Below are positions 1 through 4,981 of a stretch of DNA of 5,617 nucleotides, piece after piece. Position 1 is the stretch's first letter; every line of letters begins with the position of its first letter. This DNA comes from Promethearchaeia archaeon (GTDB taxonomy: Archaea > Asgardarchaeota > Lokiarchaeia > Sigyniarchaeales > SOKP01), in the NCBI GenBank assembly GCA_029856375.1, contig JAHQWX010000152.1, forward strand, positions 1-5,617, in the 5' to 3' direction. Under the pieces are notes generated by a model. The model searched no databases, was not told where the DNA came from, and worked only from the letters and a program-made list of their open reading frames with translations. A program made the translations under genes and the position numbers.

Positions 1-276
1 ATTAGTTACATCAAAGACTATCAAGGCACCATCTGCGCCCTCTAAATACAATTTTCTAAGTTTTTTGAACGAATCTTGACCTCCTAAATCCCATACTTGC
101 GCAGCAATATTCTTATCGTCGATCTTAACAGTCTTTTTTAGAAGATTTACTCCTAAGGTGCTTTTAAAATCTGTGCGAAATTTATCTTCCATATATCGAT
201 AAAGTAGCGATGTTTTCCCCACCCCAGCTTCTCCCAATAAGCAGACTTTCAATACCCAGCCTACATTTGCGCACAT
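1..276 (-). CDS. Ras/Arf-like small GTPase, N-terminal 92 residues (cut by window edge)
   Basis: Translating the minus strand from the ATG at 276-274 gives 92 residues open to the window edge. The P-loop GEAGVGKTS is at residues 15-23, a probable switch I threonine at 40 in STLGV, and the switch II motif WDLGGQ at 62-67. These are G1, G2 and G3 of a small GTPase that binds and hydrolyses GTP. The NKxD and SAK motifs lie beyond the edge, so the gene is partial and not visibly broken. DLGGQ resembles Arf and other archaeal Ras-like GTPases more than the DIAGQ of the other two GTPases here, so this is a separate subfamily. The residue at the Ras Gly12 position is Ala17. An in-frame TGA at 294-292 fixes the start at the ATG. 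A GTGAGGT sequence about 12 bases upstream may be a ribosome site. It has its own promoter candidate (319-330). Confidence 0.9.
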   Translation of the reverse strand, partial: MCANVGWVLKVCLLGEAGVGKTSLLYRYMEDKFRTDFKSTLGVNLLKKTVKIDDKNIAAQVWDLGGQDSFKKLRKLYLEGADGALIVFDVTN

Positions 277-301
277 CTTTAAAAATCTACCTCACTTAGA
301 T

Positions 302-314
302 ACTTCATTGAAGT
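302..314. promoter_or_regulatory. 13-base palindrome between TATA box and start of the edge GTPase
   Basis: ACTTCA-T-TGAAGT is a perfect inverted repeat with 6-base arms and a one-base centre. It lies just downstream of the TATA-like element for the gene starting at 276, close to the expected transcription start. That is the usual place for an archaeal repressor operator. Arms this short also occur by chance in AT-rich DNA, so the operator role is tentative. Confidence 0.3.
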
Positions 315-318
315 TTTC

Positions 319-330
319 TTATATATTAAA
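319..330 (-). promoter_or_regulatory. TATA-box promoter candidate for the edge GTPase gene
   Basis: On the minus strand this reads TTTAATATATAA, a good match to an archaeal TATA box. It ends about 42 bases before the ATG at 276. Initiation some 25 bases downstream of the box would leave a leader of roughly 20 bases. This suggests the edge GTPase can be transcribed apart from the operon in front of it. Confidence 0.5.
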
Positions 331-363
331 GTTATGTGTAAAACTATTTAATTCATATTATTA

Positions 364-834
364 TTAAGTCTGATTCTGATCTTCTAATTCTTTAAACTTA
401 CATTTAGTCAAAACATTTATTGTTAAATAGCCAATATATATTGCTACACCTATTAGTGAAAAACCAATTGCAGAAAAATAAATCCCTATAAATCCAAATG
501 GGCTGAATAGCGAGGCTCCAGTTATTATAATAGCCACACCCGCGATTAAAAATAACAATATTAAATAGGGGCTATATTTATTAAGAAACATTATGTATTT
601 ATCTTTCTTAAGAACTATTTTTTTTTGCTCTGGCGTTAATTTACCGAAGCAATTAACGCAAAACACGCCGTACTTAGAACCCCCGTGTTTCATGCAATCG
701 ACACATACGATCTCCTTACATTGATCGCATTTTACAAAAGACTCAATGTGAATTAGCCTCTCGCATATAGGACATTTTCTTAATTGACTTTCTCGAAGAG
801 CATCGTAATTAACAAATGAAATAGAAATCACCAA
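364..834 (-). CDS. Small membrane protein with an N-terminal FYVE/RING-like zinc finger
   Basis: The protein has 156 residues. Residues 21-62 hold four CxxC pairs: C21/C24, C36/C39, C44/C47 and C59/C62, spaced 11, 4 and 11, plus His50. This order and the 4-residue gap between pairs two and three resemble the cross-brace zinc fingers of the FYVE/RING treble-clef group. The FYVE basic motif RRHHCR and the WxxD motif are absent, so phosphoinositide binding cannot be claimed. Two membrane helices follow (about 89-110 and 113-138), then a short charged tail. The finger and tail would lie on the same side, probably the cytoplasm. The gene follows the V4R gene by 28 bases and is probably the last gene of that operon. 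The start is uncertain: an in-frame stop at 840-838 leaves only TTG at 834 or GTG at 831 ahead of the finger, and neither has a clear ribosome site. Partner and function are unknown; a protein-protein or ubiquitin-type role is possible. Confidence 0.8.
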   Translation of the reverse strand: MVISISFVNYDALRESQLRKCPICERLIHIESFVKCDQCKEIVCVDCMKHGGSKYGVFCVNCFGKLTPEQKKIVLKKDKYIMFLNKYSPYLILLFLIAGVAIIITGASLFSPFGFIGIYFSAIGFSLIGVAIYIGYLTINVLTKCKFKELEDQNQT

Positions 835-862
835 CTGTTATGTCTTGGCGGGATACGAAGAA

Positions 863-1342
863 TTAATCCTTCTGATAAACGATCATAAACTCGCAATACG
901 GTTTATTAGTCTGAAGGCTACAGTTTAATTCCTGAGCAAAACAGTGAGATTTGCTCATTTTTTCTACGAAAGCTGCTAATAAACCTGCTTCAAAACTACA
1001 AAAAGACTCTTCTGCTTTGATGTTTAAAGGAATTAATTGCTTACACGAGCGACACCCAAATAATCTAAAAGAAGCATGTTCTTTGGATCGCTCGGTTATT
1101 TCAACATCGCCCAAGTTAAATTTCTTTATTACCTTTGCCAATTCATCGGGAATGTTCATTAAATCAGAGACTTCCGGCACTTCAAATAAAGAACCAAGCT
1201 CGTGGCCCAAATAGTAAAAGATTGCTTCTAATTGATGACCTAAGGCTAAAATCGAGCCAATTTTCAAATCTCCTATTTCCTTTCCCTCGAGAACATTCGA
1301 TTTCATTCTCTTTAATAATTCCATTAATAAAGCACGGTTCAA
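863..1342 (-). CDS. V4R-domain protein (TRAPP/Bet3-fold superfamily), cysteine-rich
   Basis: The protein has 159 residues with no membrane segment. The C-terminal half matches the V4R pattern as I know it: a C-x-F-x-x-G-L-L segment at 115-122, an E-x-x-C at 138-141, and a final C-E-F (150-152) before the last strand. V4R domains bind small ligands and share a fold with the Bet3 subunits of TRAPP, the complex that activates Rab GTPases in eukaryotes. An extra CxxC (C97, C100) precedes the core, so the protein could bind a metal or respond to redox. It lies 41 bases after a thioredoxin-like gene, in a likely operon headed by a Rab-like GTPase. The TTG at 1342 is chosen over the ATG at 1324 because a GTG-G-G ribosome-site-like element lies exactly 11 bases ahead, as in both Rab-like genes. 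The ligand is unknown. V4R is the better call; a true TRAPP subunit is less likely. Confidence 0.75.
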   Translation of the reverse strand: MNRALLMELLKRMKSNVLEGKEIGDLKIGSILALGHQLEAIFYYLGHELGSLFEVPEVSDLMNIPDELAKVIKKFNLGDVEITERSKEHASFRLFGCRSCKQLIPLNIKAEESFCSFEAGLLAAFVEKMSKSHCFAQELNCSLQTNKPYCEFMIVYQKD

Positions 1343-1365
1343 ACCAATCCCACTCTTTTTATTTC

Positions 1366-1382
1366 TTTTTTTTTTTATATTT
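1366..1382 (-). promoter_or_regulatory. A/T-rich leader with an 11-base A run; possible internal promoter for the V4R gene
   Basis: The gap between the thioredoxin-like and V4R genes is almost pure A/T. On the minus strand it holds AATATAAAAAA-type sequence followed by 11 A residues (1376-1366). A TATA box here would place initiation within about 10 bases of the TTG at 1342, giving a nearly leaderless transcript. The 11-base run is also prone to length errors in assembly, but it is non-coding, so no reading frame depends on it. Confidence 0.25.
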
Positions 1383-1383
1383 T

Positions 1384-1683
1384 TTAAATTTTAACTGAAG
1401 CGATATATCCTTGAAGAATTGCGTCAATTATTTCATATTGATCGAAATTTGGGGGTATTTTTTTTCCTGCAATTACTAAGGCTGGTACGGAGGTAATATT
1501 GTATTGCTGTATTAATGGATTTTTTGCATCAATCATTATTTTCTGAACGGCTAATCTGTTACCAAACATTGAAATGTTTATTTTATCGATAAGCTTTTCG
1601 GCATCCTTGCACGGCTCGCAATAAATAGACGAAAAGAACAAAATCTCCGGCGATCCCTCTGAATCTTTTGCAGGTAAGGGCAT
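1384..1683 (-). CDS. Small thioredoxin/glutaredoxin-like protein with CEPC active site
   Basis: The protein has 99 residues, close to the size of a single thioredoxin fold. The first strand (ILFFSS, 14-19) leads into the redox motif C22-E-P-C25 at the start of a helix. The cis-proline motif SVPALV (Pro67) comes before the strand pair LVIAGKKI. These are the two defining elements of a thioredoxin-fold disulfide reductase. There is no signal peptide, so it should act in the cytoplasm on disulfides or mixed disulfides. CEPC differs from the classical CGPC of thioredoxin and is nearer to the small archaeal thioredoxin/glutaredoxin-like proteins. The ATG at 1683 follows an in-frame TAA at 1695-1693. 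The gene lies 46 bases after GTPase A and 41 bases before the cysteine-rich V4R gene, which could be its partner (inference). The client protein is unknown. Confidence 0.85.
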   Translation of the reverse strand: MPLPAKDSEGSPEILFFSSIYCEPCKDAEKLIDKINISMFGNRLAVQKIMIDAKNPLIQQYNITSVPALVIAGKKIPPNFDQYEIIDAILQGYIASVKI

Positions 1684-1729
1684 TTCATTACATTAATATG
1701 ATTTGGATATCTTTTGAATTTTACTTAAC

Positions 1730-2269
1730 TTATTTTGTAACCGAATCGTGTAGATATTTGATAATCGATCGAAAGGCGTCGTACACATTTTCACCGGTTT
1801 TAGCACTTGTTCTGTAGTATTTTAAAAAGTTAATGTCATCTTTCAATCCGTCAACTTTTTTCTCGTCGTCGCTCTTTTCTACATCGATTAAATCCGATTT
1901 ATTTCCGAATAATACAACTGGTAAATTTCCACAATGTTTTTGAATGTCTTCGTACCAAGATTTTAAATTTTCAAAACTCTGGTCGTCAGTTAAAGAAAAT
2001 ACCATAATACCCGCTTTTGCACCCTTATAGAATGTCGGTCTCATAAAAGAAAACTCAGATTGACCCGCAATGTCCCAAAAGAATAGTTTGACCATGTCCT
2101 CGTCGAAAGATTCGAGGTACTTGCTAAATTGCGCACCAATGGTCTTAATATAGTCAGTAACAAAATTACCCTCCGTATATTGCTTGATGAGCGATGTTTT
2201 TCCCACCGCCCCATCTCCAATTACGACGATTTTAAACACAAACGCTTTTTCTTCTTCTTCTGCACTCAA
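1730..2269 (-). CDS. Rab/Ras-like small GTPase A
   Basis: A complete 179-residue small GTPase. G1 is GDGAVGKTS at 18-26, G2 Thr43 in YIKTIGAQF, G3 WDIAGQ at 65-70 with the catalytic Gln70, G4 GNKSD at 122-126, and G5 TSAKTG at 154-159. It should cycle between GDP and GTP and act as a molecular switch. YxxTIGxxF and WDxAGQxxF are Rab-like. A lysine- and aspartate-rich insert (about 129-145) lies between G4 and G5. The N-terminus is acidic (SAEEEEKAF), and the C-terminus has no cysteine, so lipid attachment by prenylation is not expected. It is a close paralogue of GTPase B at 3835-4356. The TTG start at 2269 is supported by GTGAA exactly 11 bases upstream and by alignment with GTPase B, which also starts at TTG-AG. 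It probably heads the operon with the thioredoxin-like, V4R and zinc-finger genes. Confidence 0.95.
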   Translation of the reverse strand: MSAEEEEKAFVFKIVVIGDGAVGKTSLIKQYTEGNFVTDYIKTIGAQFSKYLESFDEDMVKLFFWDIAGQSEFSFMRPTFYKGAKAGIMVFSLTDDQSFENLKSWYEDIQKHCGNLPVVLFGNKSDLIDVEKSDDEKKVDGLKDDINFLKYYRTSAKTGENVYDAFRSIIKYLHDSVTK

Positions 2270-2320
2270 ATCGATTTCACGTAATAATTTTTTGTTTTTA
2301 TGAAATTATATTAGCTTGTT

Positions 2321-2330
2321 TTATTATAAA
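2321..2330 (-). promoter_or_regulatory. TATA-box promoter candidate for GTPase A and its operon
   Basis: The minus strand reads TTTATAATAA about 52 bases before the TTG at 2269. That leaves room for initiation about 25 bases downstream and a leader of roughly 25-30 bases holding the GTGAA ribosome site. A second A/T-rich candidate (TATAAAATAA, 2341-2350) lies 20 bases further upstream. The rest of the 166-base gap (2270-2435) shows no gene. Confidence 0.4.
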
Positions 2331-2397
2331 TGATATGAATTTATTTTATACTGCTTTTTATTTAATATTGTTTGGTACAAGGAAGATTTTACAGCTT

Positions 2398-2405
2398 GAA
2401 AAAAA
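2398..2405 (-). terminator. U-run terminator candidate after the winged helix-CDF gene
   Basis: About 30 bases past the stop codon at 2436, the minus strand carries a run of seven T residues (2405-2399). A short oligo-U tract without a strong hairpin is enough for many archaeal terminators. It lies just before the promoter candidate of the next gene, which fits separate transcription units. Confidence 0.35.
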
Positions 2406-2435
2406 GATTTATCTCATTATTCATTAAACACCAAT

Positions 2436-3719
2436 CTAAGAAACCGTTCCCGTATCTATAGGTCGATCTAAAAACTCCTTACCAAAATTCTCGTATTCCT
2501 TTGCAGCTTCTTTAAATTCGATTGCTCGGGCTCTATAATATTGAGTTATTCCTTTATTTGTTAGACGGATTTTGTGGTCTTTTTGGATAAATAAACCTTC
2601 CCTTTCCATTTCTTCCAAGATTTTTTTGATTCCCGTTTTTTGAATGTCGTAAAATTCGATAATTGCGAATACATCGTAATACTTATAACCCTTATCAAGT
2701 GCTTGTATAAATCTATCGTTTAAATTTTCCTTCGATAATGGTTTATCGTGGAGAGTTTTTAGAATCCAATAACTAATCCAGTTGTCAAATTTTTCGTCGA
2801 TTTTTAATTTAAAGGCGTCTATTTTAATATCTTCTCCAGCCAAAATCAATTCTCGTAAAGTGATAACTCCATCATATATAATTATTGCAGAAATAAAAGT
2901 TCCAATAATGCTGTCTATATAATAAATATTACCCAATGAAAATAGTAATCCAATTAAAACTCCCGTTGATAACCTTATGTTATTTATGTTATCCTTTGCA
3001 TCAGTTAATAGAGAGAAATTAGCCGATAATTTACCAACTATCTTCTTGTAATGCATTAGGAAATAATTCAAACCGATAGAAATTGATACTATAATGAACG
3101 TATAAAGATCGGGTTTTACAATCTCGTTGCTTATAAGCGAGAGAATCGATGTTATCATGAGCAATATCCCAGTTAATAGCATAAACATCATGATTATAAT
3201 CGAACCTAATCGGTCTTTTTGGAACTTCATGCTTAAATAAATAATAAAAATTTTTATAATATCTGTAAAATTTTCCATTCCTTCATTAAATAACGCATCG
3301 CTTCCACTATTTAATCCCATTAAGATTTTCAAAAACGATAAGAACACTAAACAAAGGAGGGAAATTATTAGAATAGTTTTTTCGTTGATAAAGAATTTCA
3401 CTTCTCTTCGACGAGACAGGAGGAGCTCGTTCGCTTTTTCCAAAAGATCTTGTCCTTGTTCGGTTAACGAAAACACGCCTTTCTTATCTTCGATTAAACC
3501 ATCGTTAACGCTTGTTTTTATGATACCATCAAGCAGATCTGGAGTGAGTTTTAAATAACTCATGTGTGCACAATAGAGAGATTTAAAATGATCAATAAGC
3601 TTCTGACGAGTATTTTCTCCCTTATATATTGCGGAAAAGACGATAAAACGCCTTGCGAGAGATTTTTCTTTTAACAGCGTCCTTCTTGCGTAGCAAATAT
3701 AAATGTCTCTTTTTTCCAT
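2436..3719 (-). CDS. Membrane protein with CDF-transporter-like core flanked by two winged-helix domains
   Basis: The protein has 427 residues counted from the ATG at 3719. Residues about 20-98 form a winged helix: helices, then GLIEDKKGVFSLTEQG with a typical wing and closing helix. Six membrane helices follow (about 116-136, 142-165, 172-197, 205-223, 236-262, 268-289). Their layout matches the cation diffusion facilitator family: GSDAL before helix 2, a DA-K-D element at helix 5, and a YIDSIIGTFIS-type helix 6. The metal-site pairs are E149xxxD153 and D243xxxN247 instead of the usual H/DxxxD, so transport of the usual metals is doubtful. The CDF cytoplasmic domain is replaced by a second winged helix (about 315-399, ending EREGLFIQKDHKIRLTNKG). 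CDF topology puts both ends in the cytoplasm, so DNA binding is possible. I infer a membrane-bound sensor-regulator. The ATG is preferred over TTG 3722 because GATGAT lies 5 bases before it. A 17-base palindrome lies just upstream. Confidence 0.8.
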   Translation of the reverse strand: MEKRDIYICYARRTLLKEKSLARRFIVFSAIYKGENTRQKLIDHFKSLYCAHMSYLKLTPDLLDGIIKTSVNDGLIEDKKGVFSLTEQGQDLLEKANELLLSRRREVKFFINEKTILIISLLCLVFLSFLKILMGLNSGSDALFNEGMENFTDIIKIFIIYLSMKFQKDRLGSIIIMMFMLLTGILLMITSILSLISNEIVKPDLYTFIIVSISIGLNYFLMHYKKIVGKLSANFSLLTDAKDNINNIRLSTGVLIGLLFSLGNIYYIDSIIGTFISAIIIYDGVITLRELILAGEDIKIDAFKLKIDEKFDNWISYWILKTLHDKPLSKENLNDRFIQALDKGYKYYDVFAIIEFYDIQKTGIKKILEEMEREGLFIQKDHKIRLTNKGITQYYRARAIEFKEAAKEYENFGKEFLDRPIDTGTVS

Positions 3720-3729
3720 CAAATATCAT

Positions 3730-3746
3730 CGATTAAAATTTAATCG
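3730..3746. promoter_or_regulatory. Perfect 17-base palindrome, operator candidate of the winged helix-CDF gene
   Basis: CGATTAAA-A-TTTAATCG has perfect 8-base arms around a one-base centre. It ends 10 bases before the ATG at 3719, inside the leader and touching the ribosome-site region. Winged-helix dimers of the MarR and PadR types usually bind palindromes of about this length next to their own gene. Occupancy here could block initiation or translation. The same half-site also occurs inside genes (near 1884 and 3490), where it is explained by codons. Autoregulation is inference. Confidence 0.45.
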
Positions 3747-3834
3747 CTTCTGGAATCTAATTGCATTTCATCCCAATAAGAAGAGAAACAAAACTAATTA
3801 ATAAAAATTTCGGGTGAATTAGCTTAAACTAACT

Positions 3835-4356
3835 TTATGATTTATATAAAACCTTCACAAGCGATTGAAACGCATCAAGAACGTTTATTCCGGTCTTTGC
3901 GCTCGTGTAATAATGTCCAATAAAAGCTATATCGCTTCTTAAAGAATCAACTTTAGAATCGTCAAGTTTCTTTTCATTAACCAAATCCACTTTATTACCA
4001 AAAATTGCAACTGGCAAATCGCCACAATGCTTTTTGATATCTTCATACCAGGTTTTCAAATTTTTAAAACTCTCATCATCTACTAACGAATATACCATAA
4101 TGCATCCACGAGCACCCCGATAAAATGTTGCCCGCATTAGCGCAAAATCGTCTTGTCCTGCGATATCCCAAATGAAAAGATGTACTTTTTGTCCTTCAAT
4201 ATTTTCAGAGAATTGGGAAAATTGTGCGCCTATTGTTTTTATGTATTTCTTCTCAAATTTCCCAAGCGTATATTTTTGGATTAAAGAAGTTTTTCCAACG
4301 GCCGGGTCTCCAATAAGAACGATCTTAAAAACATAATCAGCTTTTTCCTCGCTCAA
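3835..4356 (-). CDS. Rab/Ras-like small GTPase B, paralogue of GTPase A
   Basis: A complete 173-residue small GTPase. G1 is GDPAVGKTS at 16-24, G2 Thr41 in YIKTIGAQF, G3 WDIAGQ at 63-68 with catalytic Gln68, G4 GNKVD at 120-124, and G5 TSAKTG at 151-156. From the P-loop strand to NKxD it matches GTPase A at 78 of 117 positions by hand count, with the shared stretch WYEDI-KHCG-LP. Both have the charged insert between G4 and G5. The position equal to Ras Gly12 is Pro18, where GTPase A has Gly. In human Ras, G12P is the exceptional substitution that keeps or raises intrinsic hydrolysis. There is no C-terminal cysteine (it ends in LYKS), so prenylation is unlikely. The TTG start at 4356 has GGTGA with its GTG 11 bases upstream. 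It is transcribed divergently from the zinc-ribbon gene and lies 115 bases before the winged helix-CDF gene. Confidence 0.95.
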   Translation of the reverse strand: MSEEKADYVFKIVLIGDPAVGKTSLIQKYTLGKFEKKYIKTIGAQFSQFSENIEGQKVHLFIWDIAGQDDFALMRATFYRGARGCIMVYSLVDDESFKNLKTWYEDIKKHCGDLPVAIFGNKVDLVNEKKLDDSKVDSLRSDIAFIGHYYTSAKTGINVLDAFQSLVKVLYKS

Positions 4357-4509
4357 ATATTATTCACCATGTTTGTTTTTTCTCTCAAATAATTAACAAT
4401 TATTTTAGATTGGTATCAATTTTATTTTTGTTTAACATAATAAAAAAGTATATCTACAAAAAGAGTAAATTCTATTATAAAAATATTGAAAACGAAGATC
4501 TGATAGTAC
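4357..4509. promoter_or_regulatory. Divergent promoter region between GTPase B and the zinc-ribbon gene
   Basis: This 153-base A/T-rich gap must hold both promoters. The leftward ribosome site GGTGA (4368-4364) is clear. A leftward TATA candidate is the AAAAATAAAATT sequence around 4418-4429, though several A/T tracts compete. The rightward element is listed separately. I see no gene, RNA or strong hairpin in the gap. Confidence 0.45.
4475..4485 (+). promoter_or_regulatory. TATA-box promoter candidate for the zinc-ribbon membrane protein
   Basis: TTATAAAAATA lies 25 bases before the TTG at 4510. Initiation about 25 bases downstream would begin at or next to that TTG. This would give either a leaderless message starting at 4510 or a leader of roughly 20-25 bases for the ATG at 4531. 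Confidence 0.4.
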
Positions 4510-4965
4510 TTGCCTCAAGACATAAACGACATGACATTTTGCGAAAATTGTAAAATGAACGTGTTTTCTGCGAGACCTGAATTTAACACTATAATTTTTA
4601 TAGTAAACGCTGTTGTTATGTTTATTATCGTGCTTATTATTTCGTTTTCTCCTCTATTCTATTTCCTTTTTTTTATGTGGTTTTTTATGGTCGTAAATCC
4701 TTATCTTATCTATTATGGCTTACAACCGAAAAAATTTTGTCCAAAATGTCGTTCCAGAGTGGTAGAGAAAAATTTGGAGTATGAACCGTTCGGGTCGAAG
4801 AAGGGTGAGGGCTTACCTCGATTACCTTACGAGACTCAAACGACTCAAGTACCGCAAACTGGTCCAGTAACGCAAGGATGGTTCTGCCCTTATTGTGGCG
4901 CAGCAATTAGTAGGGATTGGAAGTTTTGTAAGAAATGCGGTAAAACTCTTGAAATCAACCTCTAA
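4510..4965 (+). CDS. Membrane protein with a CxxC pair on each side of a two-helix hairpin and a C-terminal zinc ribbon
   Basis: The protein has 151 residues from the TTG at 4510, or 144 from the ATG at 4531. An in-frame TAG at 4504-4506 excludes earlier starts. C11/C14 (FCENC) is followed by two hydrophobic helices (about 27-45 and 48-69), then C77/C80 (FCPKC). The two pairs, one on each side of the membrane hairpin, could together bind one zinc and clamp its ends. A polar linker rich in Gln, Thr and Pro (93-122) leads to a classical zinc ribbon with C126/C129 and C140/C143 (FCPYCGAAI, FCKKCGK). Both ends should face the cytoplasm. Such ribbons usually mediate protein or nucleic-acid contacts; the partner here is unknown. 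It is transcribed away from GTPase B and stands 112 bases before the longin-like gene. Its design, zinc finger plus membrane hairpin, parallels the protein at 364-834, but the sequences are not evidently related. Confidence 0.8.
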   Translation: MPQDINDMTFCENCKMNVFSARPEFNTIIFIVNAVVMFIIVLIISFSPLFYFLFFMWFFMVVNPYLIYYGLQPKKFCPKCRSRVVEKNLEYEPFGSKKGEGLPRLPYETQTTQVPQTGPVTQGWFCPYCGAAISRDWKFCKKCGKTLEINL

Positions 4966-4981
4966 TCGTTCTATAAAAATT

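Noticed and set aside
951..1398. Two open frames on the plus strand (951-1214 and 1135-1398)
   Set aside because: They lie opposite the V4R gene, give low-complexity or uncharacteristic proteins with no recognisable motif, and are shadows of its coding frame.
2268..2277. 10-base palindrome AAATCGATTT over the start of GTPase A
   Set aside because: It is short, overlaps the TTG codon and ribosome-site spacing, and is absent at the paralogue's start, so chance is the simplest explanation.
3823..3836. Weak inverted repeat TTAG...CTAA near the end of GTPase B
   Set aside because: The stem is only four to five pairs with a wobble pair, and the following T-run is weak; not convincing as a terminator or operator.
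4353..4370. Five-codon mini-frame (ATG GTG AAT AAT ATT TGA) whose stop overlaps the TTG of GTPase B
   Set aside because: The ATGGTGAA sequence is better explained as the GGTGA ribosome site; GTPase A shows a similar overlap only because TTG is followed by A.
4706..4906. Minus-strand open frame inside the zinc-ribbon gene
   Set aside because: It is antisense to the region coding the C77/C80 and C126/C129 motifs and shows no family features of its own.
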